A stretch of DNA of 64,000 nucleotides from Bactrocera neohumeralis (taxonomy: Eukaryota; Arthropoda; Insecta; Diptera; Tephritidae). The stretch lies in assembly GCF_024586455.1 (NCBI RefSeq), contig NC_065921.1:29509135-29573134 (forward strand). Direction: 5' to 3'. Made by a program: the position numbers and the translations under genes. The notes beneath the pieces were generated by a model that saw nothing but the letters and a program-made list of their open reading frames with translations, was not told where the DNA came from and ran no database searches. Below, in pieces: positions 48,180 through 61,104 of this stretch (the first letter of the stretch is position 1; each line of letters starts with the position of its first letter).

Positions 48180-49230
48180 AAATCTGACTTCATATAAATT
48201 ACGATAATTTAATTGAAATATTTAAAATTTTTTCTTAATTTCAGCCATTTTTTTAATTACTTACTTTTTTTGAGGATTATTCAATTTTCTTTTCAAATTA
48301 AAACCTAATTTAAATATAAAATAAAAATTACGAAAATGATTAAAAAACTACAAATGTTCGAAATTTCAAAAATTAATTAATTAAAAAATTAATTTATTTA
48401 TTTCAACCATTTTTTTTAATTACTTACTTTTTTTGAAGACTATTCAATTTTCTTTTCAAATTAAATACCTAATTTCAATATTAAATAAAAATTTCGAAAA
48501 TTATTAAAAAAATTACAAATGTTCGAAACTTCAAAAATTAATTATTAAAAAAATTAATTTATTTATTTCAACCATTTTTTTGATTACTTACTTTTTTGAA
48601 GATTATTCAATTTTATTTTCAAACTAAATACCTAATTTAAATATTAAACGAAAATTTCCAAAACTATTAAAAAATTACAAATGTTCGAAATTTCAATTAA
48701 TTTAAATTAAAAAATTAATTAATTTATTTCAACCATTTTTTTTAATTACTTACTTTTTTGAAGACTATTCAATTTTCTTTTCAAATTAAATACCTAATTT
48801 CAATATTAAATAAAAATTTCGAAAATTATTCAAAAAATTACAAATGTTCGAAACTTCAAAAATTCATTATTAAAAAAATTGATTTATTTATTTCAACCAT
48901 TTTTTTTAATTACTTACTTTTTTTTGAAGATTATTAAATTTTCTTTTCAAATTAAATACCTAATTTCAATACTAAATAAAAATTTCGAAAATTATTAAAA
49001 AAAATTACAAATGTTCGAAACTTCAAAAATTAATTATTAAAAAAATTAATTTATTTATTTCAACCATTTTTTTAATTACTTACTTTTTTTGAAGATTATT
49101 AAATTTTCTTTTCAAATTAAATACCTAATTTAAATATTAAACGAAAATTTCCAAAACTATTAAAAAAATTGTAAATGTTCAAAATCTCAAAATTAATTTA
49201 TTGCAAATTTGAAAACTCCAAAATTAAAAA
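48180..49230. repeat. Tandem array of about six 165-bp AT-rich units
   Basis: Unit starts, marked by TTAATTACTTACTTTTTT, fall at about 48,253, 48,417, 48,581, 48,741, 48,906 and 49,072, giving a 160-166 bp period. Each unit carries TTTTCTTTTCAAATTAAATA, ATTACAAATGTTCGAAA and ATTTATTTCAACCATTTTT. Units differ by only a few per cent, so the array looks recently amplified. No gene is present. Confidence 0.9.
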
Positions 49231-50166
49231 AAAAACCATAAGTCCTAATTAATAAAAAAAATTAAGAAAGAAATTAAAATAAGCGTTACACAGATATAAG
49301 CGACGCAATACAATGTTATAAATTCTCACGACAGTCAGGTATACATAACCCTAACGGATTCAGGTTGTTTTCGTCAAATGCTGTCAACACGGCCGTATTT
49401 CCAAAATTATTTGTACATTATTTCTACTGCTAAAACAACAATATATTATTAGGATTTTTTTAAATATATAATTCAGTGATTTTATTCATCAATTATATAG
49501 TCGAAAGTTTTCCTCGACAATTTCTCATAACGTTAATTGAATTCATTTTTTTTTCAGCTATTTACTGTTTTAGACCATTTATTTATATTTTTAATTTTTT
49601 TATAAGTATTTTTTGATAAGTTTATTATATATGTTTCTATATGCCAAATATATATTTCCAAAATCTGATGCTTAATTTTCAGTATATACATATGTATGTA
49701 TATGTAGAAATGTAATTGAAGTCCACACAGTTCTTTCTCCACAAATGACATCGATATTATTAAATGATAATAAAAATTAAATTTTTAAAAATTGTTGATT
49801 TTTATTTTCATTCTATCAACTATTAATTTTTTATGTAAACTAAGTTAACCATATTTTTTTATTTACAATAAAATTTCAATTTGAAGTAAAATGTATGCTA
49901 ATACATTGACACAAGTATTTGCGTTGCTTAGTAAAATATTTGAGTACTTTAAATAAGTATAAATATCTATATTTATATCGTTTGCAAGTTTATTGGCAAC
50001 ACTTTGCTTCGAATGTGTTACTTCTTTAATTGCTTTCAATTTTATGCTTCCATTTTTCACCCAAGAAAATTTTTGTATAAATCCACTCTTATATTTGTCC
50101 AAAATTTATACACTCAAATCAATAATTTCTAAAACTTTCCACTTGAGTATTTTCCTTATTTTTATT

Positions 50167-50230
50167 TAACCACACACGAAGAGGACACGACAGCAACTGA
50201 GGATGAACTTGTTGCGCTTTTCAATTTATA
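50167..50230 (-). promoter_or_regulatory. Candidate core promoter: TATA, Inr and DPE
   Basis: On the minus strand a TATAAA starts at 50,230 and an Inr TCAGTT has its A at 50,198, 32 nt downstream. GGTTA, matching the DPE consensus RGWYV, sits exactly at +28 to +32 (50,171-50,167). The next minus-strand gene is the NIT-cyclase, whose first coding exon is about 10 kb downstream, so this may be its promoter with a 5' UTR exon. No donor or transcript evidence is available. Confidence 0.45.
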
Positions 50231-50579
50231 CGCAAAGGATAACGCTGGTTGGAGCTACACACGCACCACTGACAATCAGCACGTGTGTGTTGGGTATAAA
50301 TTACAACACTTGACACAAGCAGACCATTTATTTAAAAAAAAAATGCGTTATAATTTTAAGTATCTATATAGTTATGGTAATTTTTGTGCTTGGAAATCAG
50401 AATTCGTTATTAGGAAAATTTGTGGGTCATTTTTGGTTTTTTATTTATGTTTACTTTATGTCGTAAGCATGATATCTCCAATTTTGAGCTGACTGGACAG
50501 ACCATAGTCAGTATACGCGTTTTATAAGTACACATACAAGTATTATACAAGCCAATGAGAATTCTGAATATTTTACAAT

Positions 50580-51950
50580 TTACATTTCTTTACTGGCGTT
50601 GATACCGCTTACGCGGTTATATCCGAGTTTACAGCAGCGCGCCAGTCGTTCTTCTTTTTCGCTGCTTGGCGCCAATTGGAGATCCCAAGCGAAGCCAGGT
50701 CCATCTCCACCTGGTCTTCCTCTTCCTCAGCTCGTTTCATCGATCACGATATTCGCCGTGCCCATTGGGCAAAGGTCCATAATCTTCCGCAGCACCTTTC
50801 TTTCAAAAATCAGCAGATGTTGTCATCGTCCATACATCTGCAACAATATAGCAGATCGGGAATGATGAGTGACTTATAGAGTTTGGTTTTTGTTCATCGA
50901 ATGAGGACTTTACTTCTCACAATTGCCTACTCAGTCCGACCTGTTGACAAGAGTTATTCTGCGTTGGATTTCGAGGCTGACATTGTAGTTGGTGTTAATA
51001 CTGGTTCCAAATAGACGATATTATCTACGACTTCGAAGTTATGACTGTCAACAGTGACGTGGGAGCCAAGTTATGAGTCCGACGACTGTTTATTTGATGG
51101 CAGGAGATATTTCGTCTTTCCCTCGTTCACTACCAGACCCATTTGCTTCGCTTCCTTATCCATTCGGGAGAGAGCAGAACTAACGGCGCGGTTGTTGAGG
51201 CCAATGATATCCACATCATCGGCGTAGGCCAGCAGTTGTACACTCTTATAAAAGATTGTACCTTCTCTATTCAGTTTTGCAGCTCGAATTATTTTCTCCA
51301 AGAGCATATTGAAGAAGTCGCACGAAAGGGTATCGAAGGCTCGGGAAGGTTCTTCCGGATCCTGACGGAGCTTTGGGTATTGCTCAACGTCAGTTTACAC
51401 ATCCATATTAGTTTTGCGGGGATACCAAATATTCTACAAGGAAGCTGATCAGTTCTTCGCCGCCGTGTTTGAATAGCTCGGCTGGTAATCCATCGGCCCC
51501 CGTCGTTTTGTTGTTCTTCAGACGGGTAATTGCTATTCGAATTTCTTCATGGTCTGTTCCATGGTCATTGATTAGGAAATCGGGTTCCTGGCGTTATACT
51601 TTCACTGCAATTCAGCAGGCTGGAGAAGTTTTCCCTCCATAATTTTAGTATGCTCTGGGCATCAGTCACTAGATTACCTCTGGGAGTTCTACAAGAGTAT
51701 GCTTCGGTCTTGAAACCTTCTGTTAGTTGCCGCATCTTTTCGTAGAATTCTCGAGTATTACTCTTGTCGGCCAGCTTGTCAAGCTCTTCGTACTCACGCA
51801 TTTTGCCTCTCTCTTCTTTTGTTTGCAAATGCGTATCGCTTGCCTCTTCAACTCTCGATATCTATCCCATCCCGGATGTGTTATGGTCGATTGTAACGTT
51901 GCGAGGTAGGCACTCTGTTTTCTCTCCACTGCGACACGACACTCCTCAAT
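50580..51950 (-). mobile_element. LINE family A, best-preserved copy with YADD core
   Basis: The minus strand runs from MERKQSAYLATLQSTITHPGW (51,929) through EYEELDKLADKSNTREFYEK, a degraded NNKTTGADGLPAELFKHGGE segment and LLEKIIRAAKLNREG. It then reaches the reverse transcriptase catalytic motif LAYADDVDIIG (YADD at 51,226-51,215), followed by QMGLVVNEGKTKYLL and the 3' region. It is broken by stops and frameshifts, and the endonuclease part is absent. Confidence 0.88.
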
Positions 51951-52085
51951 TTACACTTAGGTGAAATAAAATTAAGAAAACATTTTTCAAAATATCGGTG
52001 CATTTCTTCGGGATGGCTTCCGGAATTTTTCGAAATTCTTAAGTGATAATAATTGGTTTATTTTGACCATTAAGTGAATTAAAAA

Positions 52086-52685
52086 AGTAAGAAAGGGCTA
52101 AGTTCGGAGGTAACCGAATATTTAATACTCTTGCAACTTGCAAGAATCAAAGTCCGGGAAATTCATTCAGGTGCTGGCTAAATTTTATATTGAAGTATGG
52201 AAGATGGGGTGGTTTCGACTCGGTTTATATACGATTATCATGCCACATACTCTGGGTTTCAATAAGGTACCTCACATACAATCAGTCAGGCGGATGTTCG
52301 AAAATTCTGATATTAGTTATATAGGGTCTAAGTCATATATATACATACATAGTTACATTGTTATTACTAAAACACGCTCTCTCATTTTCATTGAAATAAC
52401 TCACATATTGGGAGACATACATATATACGAAGTTCGAAATTCAGTATATTAAGTATATGAAGGGTAAGGGAAATATTAACCGGATTCACCCCATTTTTTG
52501 ACATTCAGAGATACTACCATCTGGAAGGGATTCTCTCCAAATTCCAGTTATATATCTCGCACTTTGACTGATATTTTCGGTAAAAAGTCAGCTAAAGGCA
52601 CTGGGGTCCACATATTCGGTACCTAGGAGTTGAACGGTTTACAAAATTATCATACTCTGTAGCAACATGTTGCAAATGTATAGAA
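52086..52685 (+). repeat. Stem-loop-ended repeat, short copy (about 600 bp)
   Basis: Starts AGTAAGAAAGGGCTAAGTTC and ends CATACTCTGTAGCAACATG followed by TTGCAAATGTATAG. Both ends match the 36,597-38,047 copy, while the interior is reduced. Confidence 0.8.
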
Positions 52686-53439
52686 AATCAAGATGTGACC
52701 CTGAGCAGGTAGATTTAATAGATAGGTTTCAAAAGACCAATAAAATATATGACAGCCGATTATTCTCCAAAATTAACTTCAAACACGTGTATTTGATATT
52801 TTTTTTTTATTTTTCAAGAAATAATACCTTCAATTCTAATTAAAGTTAGTTAAAAAGCAATATCAATGAATAATTGAAAATAAACTTAAGTTAGACAGAA
52901 AGTAGTTTTCTAATGAGCTGAAAACACCATTAATGTACATACATACGTAGTCGTATTTGTCCAAAATATACATACATACATACATATGTAAGTATGTATG
53001 TAGAACCAACAGTAATAACTTTCTGAAAAAGTGAACCTGTTATCGAACCTTCTTTACCTTTTTTAGAATTTATTTGACATTTTTGTGCAATCGCGAGGAA
53101 TATTATTAGAACCACTGAAGCCAAAAATGTATATAACTTTTTTTTTTTTTTATAAAAAAAAATTAATAACGGATTAAAATTTGAACAAAATTTTCGTGTG
53201 AAAGTGAAATTAAGTTTTGCGACATCTGTTGTGCACAGTGAATAGCTGTAAATAGCTAGCAGTGTTGCCGTTCCTTGTGAAATCTTTTCCTGAAATTTCT
53301 CAAAAGTTTTCAAAACTGTTTTCGTTGATTATAACTAATTTTATATACAATGTCAAACAGATAAACATTTATTAAACTATTTTGCAATCCGATATAAAAT
53401 ATAATAAATGAAGAAATATGAGTACAAAATATGTTTAAT

Positions 53440-53546
53440 TATGTACGGCAACAGTGTATAATCGATAACTGCTGTGCTCCGGTGTTCCATCTTTATATAT
53501 GACACTTTGATAAAAATAAACATCAATATTTTATCAGTGACAAAAT
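53440..53546 (+). promoter_or_regulatory. Gmer promoter-proximal region and 5' UTR
   Basis: The start codon is preceded by AATCGATAA (53,459-53,467), which contains the ATCGATA core of the fly DRE (TATCGATA), and by CGGCAACAGTG, similar to housekeeping promoter motifs. There is no TATA box at a fitting distance. This matches the constitutive expression expected for a sugar-nucleotide enzyme; the start site is not determined. Confidence 0.4.
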
Positions 53547-54712
<1,166 letters not shown>

Positions 54713-54815
54713 TTACAATTTATTTGTTTATTTTCATCTTTCTGATGCCTTTATTTTGTCTGTGCACATTTTTATTTTTCTGAGAAATATTATACACAAA
54801 AGAAACTTTTAGCTA

Positions 54816-54821
54816 AATAAA
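54816..54821 (+). terminator. Gmer polyadenylation signal
   Basis: AATAAA 104 nt after the stop codon, in AT-rich sequence. It is the first canonical hexamer downstream of the gene. Confidence 0.6.
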
Positions 54822-54939
54822 CAAGTTAATGCTTCCATAATTAATGCGTTCTTGATGCTATGAACCACTACCTATGTGGGCTTCACTTCGATATATGTAT
54901 TACGGGTCTTTGAACAATATTGAAAACCTATTTGCACGC

Positions 54940-55065
54940 AACGTTGTTGTTGTAGCGGCAGAAAACATTTCCGAAATACCATAATTTCGAAGAATGGTGC
55001 CGAGTTGAAAGTTCTTGGCCGGATAATAATCCGGGTCCATTCCGGTTGCTTTCGGGTGTGATTAT
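54940..55065 (+). repeat. Dispersed hairpin repeat, copy 5 (best preserved)
   Basis: Reads GTTGTTGTTGTAGCGGCAGA, then ATTTCGAAGAATGGTGCCGA, then GTTCTTGGCCGGATAATAATC and GGGTCCATTCCGGTTGC. It serves as the reference for the other copies. Confidence 0.75.
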
Positions 55066-55109
55066 CTTTCCTATACAAAGTGGAAATGACTTCTACAACT
55101 ACAACAGAA

Positions 55110-55205
55110 ATCGATTAATTTTGAGGATTGCTACGGAGTTGACAGTTCTTTGCCGCATAAAAATTCTGGTCCGTTCCGATGGGCGTAATAGGACCACGCT
55201 TACAA
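55110..55205 (+). repeat. Dispersed hairpin repeat, copy 6 (degenerate)
   Basis: Contains GCTACGGAGTTGACAGTTC, TTTGCCGCATAAAAATTCTG and GTCCGTTCCGATGG. It lies about 50 bp after copy 5 in the same orientation. Confidence 0.6.
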
Positions 55206-55564
55206 AACGCCATTCAACGAAAACCTATAATGTGTCTTAACTAAGCACTAAATTGAGATACAGAAGTGTAATTTGGTACAGGGGATCGAAGTAGTGAGAG
55301 ACATTTGTAGGTTAAACATATTTTATAGTGAGCGTGGCGCCGCCCTATAAATGGTTATATGTACATTTCTTCTAAGCCGTTGAAGCTAACGAACGAATCT
55401 TGCTGAGAAGAGTTCTTTATAATACTTCTTCATACACTCTGAAAATGGGTAAAATCATATAATAACCACGCGCGGGGATAACTTATTGAATAAATGTGCC
55501 AAAAGTATTAAATTTCATATTAACAATTTTTTAAATTTCAGCTGATTCTTTCACTTTACAGAAT

Positions 55565-55765
55565 AATCAACTTGAAAGGGGAATTTTGTGGATTTCATCT
55601 CCTTCAAAGTAATCCCCTCCCGCTGCAATACACTTATGCCAACGAATTTTCCAGTCATCATAGCACTTGGAAAAATCCTCCGTCGTGATGGCCATCAGAG
55701 CCTTCTTCGATTCAGCTTTTATATTCTCAATTGAGTCAAAACGGTGATTGCAAAACGGCAAAAAT
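55565..55765 (-). mobile_element. Mariner transposase C-terminal fragment
   Basis: The minus-strand frame includes ENIKAESKKALMAITTEDFS, then KCYDDWKIRWHKCIAAGGDY and FEGDEI, the characteristic mariner C-terminus. Nothing upstream of it belongs to the catalytic domain. Confidence 0.85.
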
Positions 55766-56499
55766 TGAGGAATTCATTTTCAGAGCCTAGTAAATGTTTT
55801 GACGTCAAATTTACCATAGATGTCACTGACAGTACTACCAACTTTTACCCTTCAATTTGATCACAGTAGTACAAATCAAATATAGCCACCAATTTCATCG
55901 TACAACGAAAATTTTTCAAAATCGGATCATAGCTTTTCACGGACACAGCACCTTATATATGATGCATATGGCTTTTTTTTACGGAACATATCGGTCAATC
56001 TGTGAAGTCAGGTACTGAAATGCGGGTAGAATATTATTTTGATGAAGTAAGGTAAATATGGTCAATCTTTCCCTCAGTTCTCATATACTGATATACTTTA
56101 AGTTTTCCTATCCATGTATGTAGATGGATCCAAGGGCCTTGAGCCTACAAATTGCTCTAGAATTAGGTGTTATGGAATTTCCGGTTCCATATCGTAAATC
56201 CGGTAGTTTGCACTAGAGGCTATAACCATGTTGGATAAGTGTTTCTTGAGCCTGCAGTGCCCAGTATGAAGCGCGACAAAGATACGGAATTTGTTTCTGT
56301 AATCTTTATTTAACGTTCCGCATTTCTGTTGCTTGCTGACAGTGATGTTCCCTCCCCACTCTCTCCTCGCTGCGTAGCAATTATATATATCTTAATGAAA
56401 TCGAGAAAGAATCTATTTCAAATAACAGTTTGTCTTCTTGCCTGTGATTGTAAATAAATAAGTATACGGAAATCCCATAGTCCCTGCCTGGCTTGGTTC

Positions 56500-57425
56500 A
56501 TGGAGCCGTTGGAGGGGAGGGGTAGTGAGCTTCTTCACGGATGGATCAAAGTTTGAGGTTAAGGTTGGTGGAGGGGTTTACTGTCAGGAGCTCTCTATAA
56601 ACTCCGGTTTCAGACTTCCTTACTATTGCAGTGTCTTTTAGGCCGAAGATGCAGTCATTAAGGTAGCAGTAGATTTACTGTTCCGGAGTGCAGCCTCCTT
56701 CAGAGAAGTGACTCAGATAACAGAGCGGCGATGCTAGCCTTGAACCCATTAACAGTGCGTTCAGGGCTGGTCAAAGAGTGCCCAACCTCGCTATCAATAG
56801 CATTGAGTGTATTTGTGATAAGAGTGGTAGGCCAGGCCACAGCGGAGTCGCAGTAAACTGTAAAGTTGATGAGCTAGCAAGAAAGGGCACCCTAGAACCG
56901 TTATCAGTAGAATGGGAGCGGATCAGTACTCCCGTATCCTCTTGTGTTGCACTGCTAGATAGCTGGCCACCATCGGTACATGCGCTGTCGCAAAAGCCTT
57001 TTGGCCTAAGATCGACCGCAAGAGATCTAGTGATCTCTTTGCCCTCAGTAAGGCTAGCTTCTACCTAGTTTGGAGATCTTAACGGGCTATTGCCCTATTG
57101 GCGCCCACGCAGTAAGGTTGGGAATCCTACCAGATGCCATCTGCAGAAGCTGTATGGAAGAAGATGAGGTGGAAACAATTCAACACTTCCTGTTTGACTG
57201 TCCCGCGTTTTAGAGGTCAAGACTTAAACACTTGGGAGCGCGTACCTTCAGTCATCCCACCGAGCTGGCGGGAATCGCAATTAAACGCCTGTGAAAATTT
57301 GTATTGGCGATTAAACGTTTTTCTTATTTATAGTTCGAACACAGGAGTTACATAGTATAGTATTCCACATGCGAATTTTGATCAGCCATCTAACCAAACC
57401 TAACCTAACCTAACCTAACCTCGCC
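56500..57425 (+). mobile_element. LINE RNase H domain fragment with CCTAA tail
   Basis: Plus-strand frames give FFTDGSKFEV, GGGVYCQELSINSGFRLPYY, ECICDKSGRPGHSGVAVNCK and VDELARKGTLEPLSVEWERI: the RNase H order TDGSK, middle block and GHSG, as in jockey/I-type LINEs. After it comes a Cys-His-like EEVETIQHFLFDCPAF block. The fragment ends in a (CCTAA)n tail at 57,397-57,421. Frameshifts make it inactive. Confidence 0.85.
57397..57421 (+). repeat. (CCTAA)n short array
   Basis: About five units of the pentamer found at most insect telomeres. Diptera lack that telomere repeat, so here it is most simply the 3' tail of the adjacent LINE. Confidence 0.85.
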
Positions 57426-58291
57426 TTCTTTAATTTCTAGCCGTCATCACAAGCATAACACACTTTTCGTATATATTTTATTATTATATAACATGTTTTA
57501 TTTAAATACATTTATCATATACATATTTTACATAAATTTTACATAATCTCATACAATACATACAATATTAGTTATAAATATTTTATTTATATAGGAGTCA
57601 TTTTGTCATTTTGCTTTTTGTTTTTCGTGTTTTTTTTTGTGTTTTGCCTTTAGGGAAACCGTTAAACGGCAAAACGTTGTTGAAACAAGATTATAAGAGA
57701 GCTTAATCATTGAATCAGGCACATAATAGTTATGTACATACATACTAAATTATATTTTATTTAAACAAAAAAGCGAAAAAGTGTCCTGAACTCAATGCCT
57801 ACGCGGAAAACTCTAATAGGTATTCGTTTAAAGTAAATTTTCCTAAACACTTAAGTTCATTACACGATAGTGGCATACAACTAAGGTTATGATAGCATAA
57901 TTATTTAATTTTGTTTTTGTTTTATATAATAATGAAAATAAAAGAAAATATCAATGAGAAGTTACGCGTGGAAAGCGAAAACAATAAAATAAATTTTATA
58001 CTTAAAATCTTTAAAGAGTCGAATTTGACACATTTCACCAATTTGAATTGAATATGACGGGTTAAAACTATTGAGATTTTCGTTTTTAATGCTTAAAGCA
58101 AGAGGTTAAATGCTGTAGGCGCACAAACACACATATATATGTGTGTGTGTATGATTGGTTGTTGTTGTGGTTTAGGTGGTGGTGTTTTGAATGTGATACT
58201 CATATTTAGATGTTGGGTGTATAATGTCGTGTGATATTTGCTAAACTAAAGTCACTCAATATTTCTTAAGTCTTTTCACCTAAAGCACTTT
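57426..58291 (-). other. Probable 3' UTR of the serine protease homologue gene
   Basis: This AT-rich stretch follows the stop codon at 58,292 on the minus strand. AATAAA hexamers on that strand occur near 57,480-57,500, giving a UTR of about 800 nt if used. A CA/TG microsatellite lies at 58,128-58,150. Confidence 0.5.
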
Positions 58292-61104
58292 TTACACACG
58301 TCGCTTCTTGAGCAGTTTGTCTTTGTTTTGTAGTGTAAAGAAACCGTTAACCCATTTGAGATCGGGTTTTGAGAAGCGTACAGTTTGACCATCTCCACAG
58401 GCATTTTCGGCGGCGTATATACCCTTGAGCATGACACTGGAACCGCTGCCGCAGGCCAAAGCGCTGCCGACATCAAATAGGCATGGATCGTGTACAACGG
58501 CACTGCAAACGCTGCTGTCGTCAGCACCGCAATCTGCGCGCGATTGTGCTATTGTGTCCGAGACGTGCATGACGGCGCCCTCCTCGTGAGCTGGAAGAAG
58601 ATATTTTAATGTTAATGAGATGATTAAAGGGCTCGTTTGGATTTTTGTGCTTCCAATAGAATAAGAAAAATAAAAACGTTGTATGAATTTCAGGCAGTAT
58701 ATTATGAGGTTACATGGGCTCACGAGTTTCAAAAAATCAATGTTTTTATTGTCTTATTAAATTTTACAACACCTCTAGAATATTGTCCTTAATTTTCAAA
58801 TTGTTCTGAGTAATAGTTTCGGAGATATAGCCTTGAGAACTTGTGCATTCGAGGCTAGCTAGTTCGACGTCTTTAGAAGCGTTTTTCTCCAAACTGTGTT
58901 CTTGAAGTAGGTTGGCAAGATTTCTCGAGATTTACACAGGTCTTTGAGATACAATTCTTAAAGACTTAAACGAAGGATTTTTTTCGATCACAAGTATTTG
59001 AAAAAAATGTTGTGAAATTTTCACTAAAAATTTTAATTTGTTTGAAAGAATGTCTGCCAAAAATCCAATTTTCAGTTTTTTTCTTTCGTCCAAGTTCTAA
59101 GTTTTAATTAAAACTTTCACTTTAGATGATTCTGTAAAAGTTATCCTGCCAACGTGGGCGCATCTTTTTTCCGAGGGGTCACCGAAAATGGTCGTAATGG
59201 CCGAGGTTAACAAATGTCTTTTTTTTTAATAATTCAGAATTTCTTTGTTAATAGTGTATGTTTACAACAATAAAATATACCAGAAATGTCTCGGTAAAAG
59301 AGTTCATTTCGTTATTTATCAGTATCTTATATAAACAAAGCTAAATATTACAGTGAAAGCTATAACGGACGCTCTATTAAGCGGACATCGCCATTAACCG
59401 TGGCCATTGGACGGTCCCAACAATGTTTGATGTTTGTTAAAGACAATCTATTGAGCGGACAACTTGATTAACCGAACATAAAGGTTCGTTCTGTAGACTT
59501 ATTGAAGATTCCACTGTATTAGGTAATCAGCCTATTTTTCAAATGTTCTTTCTGCTCCTTTACCTTTTCCCATTTTCTACTCCATCTACCCGTCTGCCAT
59601 TTCCTTTACATCAATAAGATATATGTGTATGAAAACCAAAAGTGATACTTACATTTAATCGCTTGTTTACCCCAGCCGGTGGTAATACACTTCTCATTCG
59701 GCTTGGGATCTTCATTAGTAACGCAAATGGGTTTCACGTGTTGAGCGAATTCAATTCTCTTATCCAAACGTAATACGGCCATGTCATTCGAACCGGTTGA
59801 GGGATTGTATTCAGGGTGTATATCAATGGACTTAACACCGACTATTTGGAAGGGCAATGGCTCGCTATCACGTCCCAACTCCCATTCACCACCCTTAACT
59901 TTCACGTCATTTGGCGACACACTGTATGAAAGGTAATTTATAAATTTCAAGTTTTCTTTAAAAATATATTAAACTCAAGTATTACCCTTTAACCACGGAC
60001 GCTGCTGTCAAAACGATTTGGTCGCCAATAATTGCACCACCACCGAGCAGAGTCTTGGTTGATTCCTTGAGGATCATTGCTTGCCATGGAATTTCACCGA
60101 AGTTGGCGTCAATATCTTGAATACCTTGCGGTTTGGTATTCTAAAATAAATAATAAATATATAAAATTAATTTTCTAAACTCAAAAATGGTTCACGAATG
60201 TGTTACTAACCCTATTTCTGGCGGCGCATACACCGGCCAAATTGATAGGCCATGGATCAACGTAGTTGGCGTCACGACAACATTTGCCTGGTGCTCCGTT
60301 ATCAAGCAGACAATCGGTGAGAGGAACGCGGAAAGCGGCTTCGGCAGGACTAATGTCGACTGGCTGATCGGTTATCACGCCGATGCTGTTGCAGAAGTTC
60401 TCCGGTGTGCATTCCAAAGCCGAGGCACATTTCGACAAGTGTTGACGATTGTCAAGTGGTAGCGAGAGAATGTCTTCACCGCGCTGTGGTGGCGTAGGCT
60501 GTGGTACTCTTGGTGGTGATGCGGTCACAGTTTGGGTGACAGTATTTGATGGTTGTGTGACATGATAGTCGCCCGGTAGGTTTTCAGAGCGTGGCGGTAA
60601 GTATTCATTTTGTGGTCTTGGAGCAGGTTGTGGTTGGGGACGTGGTTGCGGCTGTGGCTGAGGTTGAGGACGGGGTTGCAGAGGCTGCTGTGGTTGTGGT
60701 TGAGGACGAGGTTGCAGAGGCTGCAGTGGTTGCGGCTGTGGACGTGGTTGAGGTTGTGGTTGTGGTGCTGGGGGAGCTCTACTTGGAATGGGAACTGGTT
60801 TGTAGGAAGATGGTGTGTATACTTGACGCGGGGGTGTGGTTGGTGTGGGTGGTAGATATTCATTGCGTGGAGTTTGGGGTTTTGGTGTGGTTGGATATGT
60901 GCTTGGTGGCAAATATTCACGTTGTGGTGTCGTTGCTGGCAAACGTGGCGAAGAGAACTGTTGTTGTGTAGATGGATATTGAACGGGTCTACTTGTTGTG
61001 GGAATGTTGAATTTCACTGTTGGAGTCCGCAGTACATAACCATCATCGGTCAGTGTGGTGGAAGGTATGCGACAGCAAACATCAGGGGAATAACAACGAT
61101 CGCT
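58292..61104 (-). CDS. scaf: CLIP-type serine protease homologue, scarface-like (5' end missing)
   Basis: Four minus-strand exons: 61104-60211, 60140-59986, 59921-59653 and 58590-58292. Phases agree and 538 residues are visible. The first visible exon opens at an acceptor with SDRCYSPDVCCRIP, so the signal peptide exon lies upstream and was not found. A Pro/Gln-rich linker of PQPQP repeats follows, then a Cys-rich CLIP-like module (CASALECTPENFC...CCRDANY) and a trypsin fold. The catalytic His is lost (TAASV for TAAHC), the Asp is kept (SNDMAVL), and the Ser is lost (FDVGSA for GDSGGP). It is therefore a secreted pseudoprotease. Drosophila scarface, a JNK-regulated homologue acting in dorsal closure, ends similarly as far as I remember, which supports but does not prove the name. 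CG5390-like homologues are the alternative. Confidence 0.8.
58591..59652 (-). other. Intron of the protease homologue gene
   Basis: 1.06 kb between the exon ending GWGKQAIK and the last exon (SHEEGAVMHV). No repeat or exon was recognised inside. Confidence 0.8.

Larger units (their letters stand above)
40395..53546. other. Intergenic region between the cyclase gene and Gmer
   Basis: 13 kb with no recognised host protein gene. It holds mariner, hAT and LINE relics, an AT-rich tandem array, and a candidate minus-strand promoter near 50.2 kb that may drive the cyclase gene through an unlocated 5' exon. Individual elements are listed separately. Confidence 0.6.

Noticed and set aside
48180..49230. 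Possible CRISPR-like array of regular repeats
   Set aside because: This is a eukaryotic genome and the units are contiguous 165-bp tandem copies without unique spacers.
49863..50102. 79-codon minus-strand ORF just downstream of the candidate promoter
   Set aside because: It opens at a TTG rather than an ATG and resembles no protein; it is more likely 5' UTR or non-coding.
60591..60971. Val/Ala-rich plus-strand ORF opposite the protease homologue
   Set aside because: Antisense shadow of the Pro/Gln repeat linker.
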